NCBI RefSeq assembly: GCF_001642805.2
Contig: NZ_CP016948.1
Location: 2,666,001 to 2,730,000, forward strand
Direction of reading: 5' to 3'
DNA from: Serratia surfactantfaciens
Lineage (GTDB): Bacteria > Pseudomonadota > Gammaproteobacteria > Enterobacterales > Enterobacteriaceae
Length of the DNA: 64,000 nt
The notes beneath the pieces are model-generated. The model saw nothing but the letters and a program-made list of their open reading frames with translations, was not told the origin of the DNA and ran no database searches. Below are positions 52,085-61,863 of the stretch, one piece after another. A program made the position numbers and the translations under genes. Every line of letters starts with the position of its first letter. The first letter of the stretch is position 1.

Positions 52085-52771
52085 ATGTCCGCGATTTATG
52101 ATTGGTCCGTGCTCGCATTGCGCAATGTTTACGATCGTCGCATTCAGGGCCAACCGGTGCTCGACAGCGCCGCGCTGTTCCCCGATGCGGAACGTTTCAC
52201 CGCCCAGTGGCGGCAGATCCGCGAAGAGGCGCTGACCGTCGCCCACGATCTGCACAATATCCCACGCTTTCACGAGATCATGATCCAACAGGAGTCTATC
52301 TCCGCCAACGACGCGCGCGACTGGCGCATGTTCATCATGAAGGCCTACGGCCAGCCGATCGCCCGCAACCTGGCGCGCTGCCCTGCGCTGGCGGCATTGA
52401 TCGCCTCCTCGCCGGACGTGCTGTCCGCCTCGCTCTCCTTCCTGGCGCCCGGCAAGCAGGTGCCGCCCCACCGTGGCCCGTTCCGCGGCATTCTGCGCGG
52501 CTATCTGGTGCTGGACATGCCCAAGCGCGCCGACGGCGTACCGGCGGCGGTGCTGAAAGTGGACGGCCGCGAATACCGTCTGCATGAGGGGGAATTCATG
52601 CTGTGGGACGACACTTTCGAACACGAGGTGTGGAACGACAGCGCGCAGGTGCGCACCGTGCTGCTGCTGGATATCCGCCGTCGCGACATGCCCGGCGGGC
52701 TGCGGCTGCTCTCCAGCGCCATCATCGCGCTGGTGCGGCTGAACGTGCGCTGGATGCAGCGCCAGTTCTGA
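52085..52771 (+). CDS. Aspartyl/asparaginyl beta-hydroxylase family dioxygenase
   Basis: A 228-residue Fe(II)/2-oxoglutarate oxygenase of the Asp/Asn hydroxylase fold that also includes the lipid A hydroxylase LpxO. Iron-ligand candidates are His in PPHRGPFRG and His in FEHEVWN, and RTVLLLDIRR holds the likely 2-oxoglutarate Arg. It lacks the membrane segments at both ends that are typical of LpxO; only a hydrophobic C-terminal stretch is present. GAGG lies five bases before the ATG. Confidence 0.8.
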   Translation: MSAIYDWSVLALRNVYDRRIQGQPVLDSAALFPDAERFTAQWRQIREEALTVAHDLHNIPRFHEIMIQQESISANDARDWRMFIMKAYGQPIARNLARCPALAALIASSPDVLSASLSFLAPGKQVPPHRGPFRGILRGYLVLDMPKRADGVPAAVLKVDGREYRLHEGEFMLWDDTFEHEVWNDSAQVRTVLLLDIRRRDMPGGLRLLSSAIIALVRLNVRWMQRQF

Positions 52772-52784
52772 ACTGCTCAGGCGA

Positions 52785-53732
52785 TCAACCGCCGTGAGCG
52801 ACCGGCCAATACCGCGCCAGCCACTGGCCGGCGGTGGTGGTGAGCAGGCCCTGACGCGCATTGAAGGTTGCCGCCTTGTCCCAGGCTACGCCGTCGGGCC
52901 GGGCGAAAGCCAGCCGGTATTTGGCGCCGACGTCATGCGGATGGTTCCGCACCGCCTCCTGCAGCCGTGCGGAGTCGAGCAGGGTTCTGTTGACCTCGAC
53001 GCCCCAGTGCGCCTGCAGGAGATCGGCAAGCTCGCGGTAGGTCAACGTGTCGCCGGCGATATAAACCACCTGGTTACGAAACGCGGGCCGATGGAAAAAA
53101 ATCTCGGCCGTCAGCCGGCCAATGTCTTCAGGGGTGGTCAGCGTCACCGCATAGCGCCAGTCGCCCAGCGCGCATACCGTTTTGCTTGCCGCGTCCACCA
53201 CGCCAAAGCCGGGGTCAAACAGGTAGCTGGTGAAAATGCCCGTGGAAACAATCACCCACTCCGTCGCACGCTGCGCACGCAGCAGGTGGCGCACCTCGAG
53301 CTGTTCATCCCACACCTGCTGCCCGCTGCCTTTACCCACGACATCGTAATCTACGCCAAACTGCCACGGGAAATAGCGCGCCACGCCCGCCTGCAAGACG
53401 GCCTGGGTGATCTTTATCTGCGTGCCCGCCCCGCCGACAAAGCCGCTGCAGTTGATCACCGCGTCGAAGGAACGGAATAGCGCACTCAGCGCCTCCACGC
53501 CGTTTTGCTGCAGATCGCCTTCCACCACGGCGATGCCGAGCCGCGTCAGCTCATCCCGCCGCGCCCGATGCGGGCCGCTGACGGCGCGGGCGGCCTCCGG
53601 CCGGAGCAGCACGCTGATGGTGACATTCGCATGCCGCTGAGCGTGCCGGCTCATCGCACGCAATACCGGCAGCCCCAGTTCACCGGCGCCGAGTATGAGC
53701 ACGGTATTGATAGATGGATTTGTGGATTTCAT
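52785..53732 (-). CDS. NmrA/isoflavone-reductase-like NAD(P)-binding protein
   Basis: A 315-residue atypical SDR with a Rossmann motif LILGAGELGLPVLR near the start and a redox-fold core (NCSGFVGG, WQFGVDYDVVG, VYIAGDTLTYRELADLL). The ATG at 53732 has AGGAGG five bases upstream. It lacks a clear YxxxK pair and may be a sensor or reductase. It is divergent from an HxlR regulator, which probably controls it. Confidence 0.8.
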   Translation of the reverse strand: MKSTNPSINTVLILGAGELGLPVLRAMSRHAQRHANVTISVLLRPEAARAVSGPHRARRDELTRLGIAVVEGDLQQNGVEALSALFRSFDAVINCSGFVGGAGTQIKITQAVLQAGVARYFPWQFGVDYDVVGKGSGQQVWDEQLEVRHLLRAQRATEWVIVSTGIFTSYLFDPGFGVVDAASKTVCALGDWRYAVTLTTPEDIGRLTAEIFFHRPAFRNQVVYIAGDTLTYRELADLLQAHWGVEVNRTLLDSARLQEAVRNHPHDVGAKYRLAFARPDGVAWDKAATFNARQGLLTTTAGQWLARYWPVAHGG

Positions 53733-53818
53733 TCTTGCCTCCTGTCTTAACACTGCGTCATCCTGACAGCTGACAAAAACGGGTTCAATTAGGTACACCC
53801 GTGATACCGGAGAGGAAT

Positions 53819-54241
53819 ATGACGAGCGATCGCGCAGCGCTGCTGCAATTTTCGCAGGCGTTCTGTGAAGAACTGAGCAACGACGATGAAGGGTTGAAGC
53901 GTGAGATCCTCGCGCATGCGGGCAACCGTTGGTCGCTGGGGGTATTGCATATCCTGGGCACTCACGGGCCGCTGCGCCACGGCGAGATAAGCCGCCAGCT
54001 GGCGGGCGTGACGCAGAGAATGCTGACGCGGACGCTGCGCCATCTCGAGCGGGACGGGCTGATATCGCGCTGCGATTATCAGGAAAAGTTGCCCCGCGTG
54101 GTGTACGCCATCACCGAAGCGGGGGAAACGATGCTGCTCAACATGCTGCCGCTCTGGTCGTGGATTATCTCCTCCGCCGACGCTTTCAGGACGGCCCGCT
54201 CGCACTACGATGACCAACAGCGCAACGCCGTCGAGGAATGA
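53819..54241 (+). CDS. HxlR-family transcriptional regulator
   Basis: A 140-residue winged-helix regulator. Typical blocks are NRWSLGVLHILG, RHGEISRQLAGVTQRMLTRTLRHLERDGL and VVYAITEAGETML. Members sense aldehydes, quinones or disulfide stress, often through Cys; one Cys lies near the N-terminus and one in SRCDY. The ATG at 53819 follows GGAG; an upstream GTG is weaker. The divergent NmrA gene is the likely target. Confidence 0.85.
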   Translation: MTSDRAALLQFSQAFCEELSNDDEGLKREILAHAGNRWSLGVLHILGTHGPLRHGEISRQLAGVTQRMLTRTLRHLERDGLISRCDYQEKLPRVVYAITEAGETMLLNMLPLWSWIISSADAFRTARSHYDDQQRNAVEE

Positions 54242-54270
54242 ACGCGGGCTTCCCTGCCCTTGGGAGGCAC

Positions 54271-54987
54271 TCAGCCGCCGCCCAGATAGGCCTTTCTCAC
54301 CTCAGGATCGTTCAACAGTTCCTGGCCGCTGCCGGTGAGGCGGATCTGGCCGTTGACCATCACATAGCCGCGATCGGACAGCTTCAGCGCGTGGTTGGCG
54401 TTCTGTTCCACCAGAAACAGCGTCATGCCGCTGCGGGTCAGCTCGCGCAGCACGCCGAAGATCTGCCGCACCACGATCGGCGCCAGCCCCAGGCTCGGCT
54501 CGTCCAACAGCAGCAGCTTCGGCCGGCTCATCAGCGCGCGGGCGATAGCCAGCATCTGCTGTTCGCCGCCCGACAGGGTCATCGCCCGCTGATTGCGCCG
54601 CTCCCTGAGGCGCGGAAACAGCTCGAACATGCGCTGTAAATCCTCCGCCAGATAGCGATTGCCGACGGTGATGGTGCCCATCAGCAGGTTCTCCTCCACG
54701 CTCATGTCCGGGAAGATGCGCCGCCCTTCCGGCGCCTGCGCGATGCCGCCGGCTGCCACGTAGTGCGTGGAGCGACGGCTGATGTCCTCACCGCCGAACA
54801 GGATCTGCCCGCCGGCGATGCGCGGCTGGCCGAAGATCGACATCAACAGCGTGGATTTGCCCGCGCCGTTGGCGCCGATCAGCGCCACCGTCTCGCCGGC
54901 GTTGACCTGCAGCGACACCTTGCGCAGCGCCTGGATCGGCCCGTAAAACACGTCCACTTCGCGAAATTCCAGCATCGCTTCGCTCAT
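54271..54987 (-). CDS. livF: Branched-chain amino acid ABC transporter ATPase LivF
   Basis: A 238-residue ATPase with Walker A GANGAGKST, signature LSGGEQQML and Walker B LLLLDEPSLGLAP. It powers uptake of leucine, isoleucine and valine with LivG. Its start overlaps the livG stop (ATGA). It is the last gene of livKHMGF. Confidence 0.93.
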   Translation of the reverse strand: MSEAMLEFREVDVFYGPIQALRKVSLQVNAGETVALIGANGAGKSTLLMSIFGQPRIAGGQILFGGEDISRRSTHYVAAGGIAQAPEGRRIFPDMSVEENLLMGTITVGNRYLAEDLQRMFELFPRLRERRNQRAMTLSGGEQQMLAIARALMSRPKLLLLDEPSLGLAPIVVRQIFGVLRELTRSGMTLFLVEQNANHALKLSDRGYVMVNGQIRLTGSGQELLNDPEVRKAYLGGG

Positions 54988-55859
54988 CCCGCCAGCTCCT
55001 CTTCGTCCGCGCCCAGGTAGGCGGCGATCACCGCGTCGTTGTGTTGGATCTCCTGCGGCGTGCCGCGGGCGATCACGTCGCCGTGATCGAGCACGATCAC
55101 CCGATCGGAGATCTCCATCACCATGCCCATGTCATGCTCGATCAACAGCACCGTGATGCCGTGATGCTGGCGCAGAAAACGGATGATGCGGCTCAGCGTG
55201 GCCGTCTCCACCGGGTTCAGCCCGGCGGCCGGCTCGTCGAGGCAGATCATCTCCGGCGCGGTGCACATGGCGCGCGCGATCTCCAGCCGCCGCTGCTGGC
55301 CGTAGGACATCTCCCCCGCCAGCCGGTTGGCGCAGTCCACCAGATCCACCACCTCCAGCCAGTAGAAGGCGCGATCCAGCGCGGCGTTCTCCGCCCGACG
55401 ATAGCCCGGTGTGTTCAGTACGCCGGCGAGCAGGTTGCGGTTGCTTTGCATGTGCTGCGCCACCAGCAGGTTCTCCACCACCGACATTTCACGAAACAGG
55501 CGGATGTTCTGGAAGGTGCGCGCCAGCCCGGCGCGGTTCACCAGGTGCGTGCCGCCGAACATCTTGTAGTAGAGACGCGAACCGAGCCGCTTCGGGCGTA
55601 TCCAGTCGCCGGCGCGGAACTTCTGCCCCAGCACCTGGATCACGTCGGTCGGCCGCTTGTGGGTATTGAGCAGGATCGCGCCGCCGGTGGCGCGGTAGAA
55701 GCCGGTCAGGCAGTTGAACACCGTGGTCTTGCCGGCACCGTTGGGGCCGATCAGCGCGGTGATCGAGCCGCGCTCCACCTCCAGATTGACGTCGTTCAGC
55801 GCCTTGATGCCACCAAAGCGCATCATCAGGTGCTCCACCCGCAAAATGGCGTCGCTCAT
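54984..55859 (-). CDS. livG: Branched-chain amino acid ABC transporter ATPase LivG
   Basis: A 291-residue ATPase. Walker A is GPNGAGKTT, the signature MSYGQQRRLEIA and Walker B MICLDEPAAGLNP. An insert after Walker A, characteristic of LivG, extends it. ATGA overlaps link it to livM and livF. Confidence 0.93.
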   Translation of the reverse strand: MSDAILRVEHLMMRFGGIKALNDVNLEVERGSITALIGPNGAGKTTVFNCLTGFYRATGGAILLNTHKRPTDVIQVLGQKFRAGDWIRPKRLGSRLYYKMFGGTHLVNRAGLARTFQNIRLFREMSVVENLLVAQHMQSNRNLLAGVLNTPGYRRAENAALDRAFYWLEVVDLVDCANRLAGEMSYGQQRRLEIARAMCTAPEMICLDEPAAGLNPVETATLSRIIRFLRQHHGITVLLIEHDMGMVMEISDRVIVLDHGDVIARGTPQEIQHNDAVIAAYLGADEEELAG

Positions 55860-57142
55860 GGCGCCACCCCCTTGCGCTCAGCGAAGCTGGATCGGCTGAT
55901 GCGCACCAGCCCGCGCGGCCGCCAGATCATCATCGCCACCATCAGCACGCCGAACAACAGCACCCGGTATTCGGCGAAGCTGCGCAGCAACTCCGGCGCC
56001 ACCGTCAGCACGAAGGCCGCTAGCACCACGCCGAGGGTGGAACCCATGCCGCCCAGCACCACGATCGCCAGGATCAGCGCCGACTCGAAGAAGGTGAACG
56101 AAGTCGGGTTGACGAAGCCCTGATAAGTGGCGAAAAACACCCCCGCCAGCCCGGCGGTGGAGGCGCCCAGCATAAAGGCCGACAGCTTCACCAGCACGTG
56201 GTTCAGCCCGAGGGAGCGGCAGGCGATCTCATCCTCGCGCAGCGCCTCCCAGGCGCGGCCGATCGGCATGCGCGTCAGCCGATGCTTGATATACAGCACC
56301 AGCAGCACCACCAAAAACAGCACCGCGTAGATGAAAATGAACTTGAGATTGGGGTTGTAATCGATGCCGAGAAACTCGTGGATCGGCACCCCGCCCTCTT
56401 TGGCCCGCCGGCCGAACTCGAGGCCGAACACCGTCGGCGCCGGCACCGAGACGCCGTTCGGCCCGCCGGTGAGCGACATCCAGTTGTTCAGCACCAGCCG
56501 GATGATCTCGCCGAACCCCAGCGTAACGATCGCCAGGTAGTCACCGTGCATGCGCAGCACCGGGAAGCCCAGCAATGCGCCGGCCAGCGCCGCCATCAGC
56601 GCGCCCAGCGGCAGCATCGTCCAGAACCCCAGCCCGAGATACTGGTAGCCCAGCGCCAGCCCGTAGGCGCCGATGGCGTAAAACGCCACGTACCCCAGAT
56701 CGAGCAGCCCCGCCAACCCGACCACGATGTTCAGCCCCAGGCCGAGCAGCACGTAGATCAGGCCGAGGATCGCCACCGTCAGCAGGTATTTGGTGGCGAC
56801 AAACGGGAACAGCAACGCGATCGCCGCCATCAGCGGCAGGATCCAGCGCAGGTTGGATTTATAGCCGAGCGGCCGCACGTAGACGCCGTCGTTGCCGCCG
56901 TCGAAGCGCGCCAACACCTTACGCCCCGGCGCAGTTTGCAGGAACAGGCTCAGCAGCAGCCGCCCGGCCATCACCGCGACGATGATCCACACCAGCCGGT
57001 GCGGCTCGAAGTTGAAGCTGTAGCCGTTCAGCACGATGCCGACGATCGGCCCGAACACGATCAGAGCGATCAGCCCGGCCAAGACGGCGTCCAGCAGGCT
57101 GCGTTTAACGTCCAGCCCGCCGTTGATCACGGATTGCGACAT
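55856..57142 (-). CDS. livM: Branched-chain amino acid ABC permease LivM
   Basis: A 428-residue permease. An N-terminal extension of about 110 residues with membrane segments precedes the LivM core (GLNIVVGLAGLLDLGYVAFYAIGAY, FPVLRMHGDYLAIVTLGFGEI, GRAWEALREDEIACRSLG), as in the enteric protein. It forms the channel with LivH. The start is ten bases after the livH stop. Confidence 0.93.
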   Translation of the reverse strand: MSQSVINGGLDVKRSLLDAVLAGLIALIVFGPIVGIVLNGYSFNFEPHRLVWIIVAVMAGRLLLSLFLQTAPGRKVLARFDGGNDGVYVRPLGYKSNLRWILPLMAAIALLFPFVATKYLLTVAILGLIYVLLGLGLNIVVGLAGLLDLGYVAFYAIGAYGLALGYQYLGLGFWTMLPLGALMAALAGALLGFPVLRMHGDYLAIVTLGFGEIIRLVLNNWMSLTGGPNGVSVPAPTVFGLEFGRRAKEGGVPIHEFLGIDYNPNLKFIFIYAVLFLVVLLVLYIKHRLTRMPIGRAWEALREDEIACRSLGLNHVLVKLSAFMLGASTAGLAGVFFATYQGFVNPTSFTFFESALILAIVVLGGMGSTLGVVLAAFVLTVAPELLRSFAEYRVLLFGVLMVAMMIWRPRGLVRISRSSFAERKGVAP

Positions 57143-57152
57143 GGCGTTCTCC

Positions 57153-58067
<915 letters not shown>

Positions 58068-58131
58068 AATGAGCAGTCTCGCCTGGTAAGGCCGCCAACG
58101 CAGTCCGATGCGGCCCAAAGGTCATCGCGGA

Positions 58132-58158
58132 ACGGGCGCGCCACAGCGGCGGGCCCGT
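58132..58158 (-). other. Intercistronic hairpin between livK and livH
   Basis: Outer arms ACGGGC/GCCCGT enclose CGCC/GGCG. Without a T tract this is more a processing or partial-attenuation element, consistent with a binding-protein message made in excess over the membrane components. Confidence 0.5.
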
Positions 58159-58192
58159 CTGTCATGGGGTCACAACTTCAGTATTGGGTTGT

Positions 58193-59308
58193 TCAAAGCT
58201 GGTGATATTTGCCCTTGTCATCCCACTGATAGACCACGTAGTCCGAAACCTTCAGGTCGCCCTTCTGGTCCCAGGCTTTCTTGCCCATCACGGTGTCCAC
58301 GTCGTGCGATTTCAGCCATTCGGCGGCCTTGGCGCTGTCTTTGCCGCCGGTGGCGTTGAAGGCGGCGGCGATCGCCTGGATCGAGGCATAGGAATAGAGG
58401 GTGTAGCCTTCCGGCTCAAAGCCGCTGGCTCGGAACTTGGCGATCACCGCCTTGCCTTCCGGGATCAGGCGCGGATCGTTGCCGAAGGTCATCAGCACGC
58501 CGTTGGTGTACTGCGGCCCGCCGGCGGCGGTCACCAGCTCTTCGGTCACCACGCAGTCGCCGGAGAAGAACTTGGCGGTCACGCCCTGCTCGCGCATCTG
58601 GCGCACCAGCGGCCCGGCTTCCGGATGACAGCCGCCGAAGTAAACCACGTCCGGCTTGACCGAGGCGATCTTGGTCACCAGCGCGTTGAAGTCTTTTTCA
58701 CCGCGCGACAGCCCCTCATACAGCACCTCTGTGACGCCGCGTTTGTTCATCGCCGCCTTGGCGGCGTCCGCCAGCCCCTGGCCGTAGGTATCTTTATCGT
58801 GGATCACCGCGATGCGTTTGGCCTTCAGCGTATCCAGCATGTAGTTGGTAGCGATCGCGCCCTGCTGATCGTCGCGCCCGCACATGCGGAACATGGTCTT
58901 CATGCCGCGCTCGGTGATCTGCGGGTTGGTGGAGCCGGGGGTGATGGCGATGATGCCGGCTTCGTCATACACCTCGGAGGCGGGCATGGTGGAAGAGGAG
59001 CAGAAATGGCCGACCACCGCCGAGACCTTGTCCTGATCCACCAGCCGGTTGGCGACCGCGACCGCCTGTTTCGGTTCGCAGGCGTCATCCCCCTGCACCA
59101 GCTTGATTTTTTCCCCTTTGATACCGCCGGCGGCGTTGATGTCCGCCGCCGCCTGCGAAGCGCCGCGCCAATACTGATCGCCATAGGTGGCGTTCGGCCC
59201 GGAGAACGGCCCGGCGACGCCGATGACGATATCGGCCTGCGCAGAAAAGGCCGTGCCTAAACAACCGATGAGCAAAGCAGCGAGCGGACTTTTTATCAAT
59301 TTCGATGA
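58193..59308 (-). CDS. livK: Branched-chain amino acid periplasmic binding protein
   Basis: A 371-residue LivJ/LivK-type protein. The signal peptide ends near SAQA. GDDACEPKQAVAVANRLV, GHFCSSSTMPASEVYDEAG (with the Cys pair of the family disulfide) and VIHDKDTYGQGLADAAK are characteristic. LivJ and LivK cannot be told apart by eye; only one such gene is in the window. The ATG at 59308 gives the normal signal peptide; an ATG seven codons upstream is possible. Confidence 0.9.
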   Translation of the reverse strand, partial: SSKLIKSPLAALLIGCLGTAFSAQADIVIGVAGPFSGPNATYGDQYWRGASQAAADINAAGGIKGEKIKLVQGDDACEPKQAVAVANRLVDQDKVSAVVGHFCSSSTMPASEVYDEAGIIAITPGSTNPQITERGMKTMFRMCGRDDQQGAIATNYMLDTLKAKRIAVIHDKDTYGQGLADAAKAAMNKRGVTEVLYEGLSRGEKDFNALVTKIASVKPDVVYFGGCHPEAGPLVRQMREQGVTAKFFSGDCVVTEELVTAAGGPQYTNGVLMTFGNDPRLIPEGKAVIAKFRASGFEPEGYTLYSYASIQAIAAAFNATGGKDSAKAAEWLKSHDVDTVMGKKAWDQKGDLKVSDYVVYQWDDKGKYHQL

Positions 59309-59697
59309 CATTGTTATCTTCCTCAGCACTGTTGTAGCGAAACGCCCTGGGGCGCGGATCAGTCACTTTATGTGTAGACGGGGAAAATAATTTTCTTGAG
59401 AGCGCAGTCGCATTCCCCAAAAATGGGTAAGCAAAAATCCAGCCATTGTGACGACGAATACATATTGTTTGCTTATTCATCCTACATATCAGTTGCAGCG
59501 CAGCGTGTGGCGGGGATAACCGAGAGTCTGGGCAGTGCGGCTAGCGTGAGAGGGAGAACGGCCTTGCACCATCGCCGTGCAAAGGCTTGTGCAATCGTTG
59601 TGGGCCACAAAATCACCGCACAGCGATGGAAAATGCCGAAAAACAGCGCAAGATGTTCATTCCGCCAGCAAACGCGCTTTTTTTGCAGTTTAGCGCT
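59309..59697. other. 389-base spacer upstream of livK
   Basis: No gene is supported. The inverted repeat TTGCAC-N7-GTGCAA (59564-59582) can be extended by GCC/GGC with one bulge, giving an operator-like or RNA-hairpin element. The livK promoter should lie here, but I could not place it. Confidence 0.4.
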
Positions 59698-59726
59698 TTG
59701 ACAAACCCCAGGTGCCCCGCTATTAT
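59698..59726 (+). promoter_or_regulatory. Consensus sigma70 promoter of the second tRNA-Asn gene
   Basis: TTGACA (59698-59703), a 17-base spacer and TATTAT (59721-59726), the same layout as at the first copy, with a different spacer sequence. Confidence 0.85.
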
Positions 59727-59837
59727 TCGCCCCGTTCACACGATTCCTCTGTAGTTCAGTCGGTAGAACGGCGGACTGTTAATCCGTATGTCACTGGTTC
59801 GAGTCCAGTCAGAGGAGCCATATTTAGAGAAGCCCGC
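59718..59837 (+). repeat. 120-bp direct repeat, copy 2 (tRNA-Asn locus)
   Basis: Identical to 21798-21917 and in the same orientation, 37.9 kb apart. It covers the -10 region, the tRNA gene and the start of the terminator. Confidence 0.9.
59745..59820 (+). tRNA. tRNA-Asn (anticodon GTT), copy 2
   Basis: Identical over all 76 bases to the tRNA at 21825-21900, with encoded CCA and anticodon GTT. Confidence 0.98.
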
Positions 59838-59862
59838 TTAAGGAAACTTAAGCGGGCTTTTT
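59831..59862 (+). terminator. Rho-independent terminator of tRNA-Asn copy 2
   Basis: AGCCCGCTTAAG pairs perfectly with CTTAAGCGGGCT around a GAAA tetraloop, followed by TTTTT. Compared with copy 1, the inner helix has changed on both sides with pairing kept. Confidence 0.95.
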
Positions 59863-60013
59863 GCTTTTCGGGTTATAACTCGCTGCAAGAGAGGGTTCAT
59901 TCATCCAGGAATGACCACCGGCTATCTGGATCGCTAACCGGTGTTTCAATAGGGTTTACGGTGCATGTCAGCACATCATCACCGACCCAGGGACAACATG
60001 ACAATGGCGGTCT

Positions 60014-61141
60014 TCAGCTCGGGAACCAGCCTGGGGTATTTTGAATCGCTTGCCACAGTTTATGTGGGATCTGTAATTCATCCGGATCTTGCGACGCGTT
60101 GAGTTTGACGTTCATGCTTCCTTCATGACCTGATTGTACTCTCTCCACCCATTGGGGATTCATAACCATCGCGCGTCCCAAAGCGACCATGGACAATCCG
60201 GCATCCAGCGCTTGCCGTGCCACGTCCGACGACGTGATTTTTCCGGCGGCCAGTATCGGCAAACGGCCGTTATTCAGCTCAATGAACCTTGCCAGCGTAC
60301 TCTTTTCATCCTCGTCATCCCGAGGGGTGTCCGTCAGTACATGGTGCAACGAGATGTGCAAATAATCGATAAGCGCCTCTTCCGTCAATTGGTTCGCCAA
60401 CGCCAGAGAATCATCTATACGCAGTCCCTTTTCGCCGGATTCTTCCGGAGACAACCGATACCCCAATAAGAAAGGCTGTGTAGCATGGCGTTCGATAACT
60501 CGCCGAACTTCGCGCGCCACTTCCAAGGGGAAACGCATGCGATTCTCCAGAGAACCGCCCCATTCATCCGTGCGCTGATTGAAATACGGGGAGAAAAAGT
60601 TTTGGAGCAGGAAACCATGGGCGCCATGCAATTCTACGCCATCGAACCCCGCCTCAATCGCGCGGCGAGTGGCTTCGCCAAAATCGCGGATCACAGTCAG
60701 AATTTCGTCATGGCTTAACGCGCGGCCGGCTTTTTTGCCATCGTTAAACGGGCCTGCCGGTGCGGCTAGCGCACTGGCGCCAACGAGGTCGCCATCGGAG
60801 ATCAAGGCCGGAACGGCTTTATTTCCCGCGTGAAAGAGTTGCAGGATCGCCGGCGCGCCGCCGCTTTTAGCGGCATCCGCCAGCCGTTTCAGGCTCGGGA
60901 TAAAGCGATCGTCATAGGCCGCGAACTCATGAGTAAACCCGATGCCATTTCGCTGTACATGGGAACAGCCTGTCAGCACCAACCCAACACCGGTCGCGCG
61001 TGCCCGATAATAGGCTAACTCTGCATCTGAAATAGTTTCATCATCATTGGCTGACCAGGTGGTCATTGGGGCCATCACGATGCGATTGCGCATCTCAAGG
61101 CCGTTTTTAAATAAAAATGGCTGCATTAATGGATCTTTCAT
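60014..61141 (-). CDS. Old-yellow-enzyme family NADH:flavin oxidoreductase
   Basis: A 375-residue FMN-dependent ene-reductase-type TIM barrel. Blocks: NRIVMAPMTTWSAN, ILQLFHAGNKA, AGFDGVELHGAHGFLLQNFFSPYFNQRTDEWGG region and VALGRAMVMNPQW. The usual HxxH/N active site appears as HGAHG. The ATG at 61141 is chosen for the GAGAG upstream; an ATG seven codons earlier lacks a ribosome site. It is last in a run of five oxidoreductase genes. Confidence 0.85.
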   Translation of the reverse strand: MKDPLMQPFLFKNGLEMRNRIVMAPMTTWSANDDETISDAELAYYRARATGVGLVLTGCSHVQRNGIGFTHEFAAYDDRFIPSLKRLADAAKSGGAPAILQLFHAGNKAVPALISDGDLVGASALAAPAGPFNDGKKAGRALSHDEILTVIRDFGEATRRAIEAGFDGVELHGAHGFLLQNFFSPYFNQRTDEWGGSLENRMRFPLEVAREVRRVIERHATQPFLLGYRLSPEESGEKGLRIDDSLALANQLTEEALIDYLHISLHHVLTDTPRDDEDEKSTLARFIELNNGRLPILAAGKITSSDVARQALDAGLSMVALGRAMVMNPQWVERVQSGHEGSMNVKLNASQDPDELQIPHKLWQAIQNTPGWFPS

Positions 61142-61191
61142 AATTCTCTCAGCATTTAACATTTTGATCTAAAACCAAAAACTATAAACAA

Positions 61192-61863
61192 TCACTTCGC
61201 CAGCGGGGTTCCCAACCAGCGAGCATCGATAAATTGCAGCATCTGTTCCGGTGTGATTTGCTGCGTCATTCGCCCTCGCAGCACCGTGCGATGCTCGAAA
61301 GTGACGGCTCCCCGAACAAGCACCTGGGCTTTAAAACGCGCGATATGCTCGTCCGAGAAGTGGCTGTTGTGGGTATTAAACAGGATGACCCGTTTACCGC
61401 TGAAATCGCTGTTCTCGATAAAAGCCCAAATCGGCGGCGCCGGACTGTATAGCCAGATCGGCGAGCCTAACCAGAGAGTGTCAAACGGCGTCAAGTCAAT
61501 CTTGGCCGGCGTTATCTGGGGCAACGCATCCTGCCGCTCTTTCAGCAGAGTGGCGTCTTTCAGCGCATACGCCAGCCCCGGCAAGCCAGGGGCATAGTTC
61601 GGCGCATCAAGCCTGAAGAGCTGTGCATCCAGGCGGTTAGCGATATGGCGAGCGGCCAGCGCCGTATTCCCTGAACGAGAAAAATAAACGACGGCGGTAC
61701 GCGATGCGTTTTCTTCTGAATGCGTATGAGGCTGTATCTTGGCCAACTGGGCGGCTTGTCGATTTTCAATCAGCGTGACAGAGGCCAATACGCCCAAAAT
61801 AGCCAGCAAAACGACCGTCAAACCGATGAGGGTTCCATACATAGGTAAGCGCCTTGATGCCAT
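61192..61863 (-). CDS. Membrane-anchored flavodoxin-like protein
   Basis: A protein of up to 223 residues. One N-terminal membrane segment (about 8-30) is followed by a flavodoxin fold with the FMN phosphate loop YFSRSGNTALAA, WLGSPIWLYSPAPPIW and FNTHNSHFSD. A periplasmic or membrane-tethered flavodoxin is unusual. The first ATG overlaps the SDR stop (TAATG); an ATG seven codons later has an AAGG ribosome site. Confidence 0.75.
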   Translation of the reverse strand: MASRRLPMYGTLIGLTVVLLAILGVLASVTLIENRQAAQLAKIQPHTHSEENASRTAVVYFSRSGNTALAARHIANRLDAQLFRLDAPNYAPGLPGLAYALKDATLLKERQDALPQITPAKIDLTPFDTLWLGSPIWLYSPAPPIWAFIENSDFSGKRVILFNTHNSHFSDEHIARFKAQVLVRGAVTFEHRTVLRGRMTQQITPEQMLQFIDARWLGTPLAK

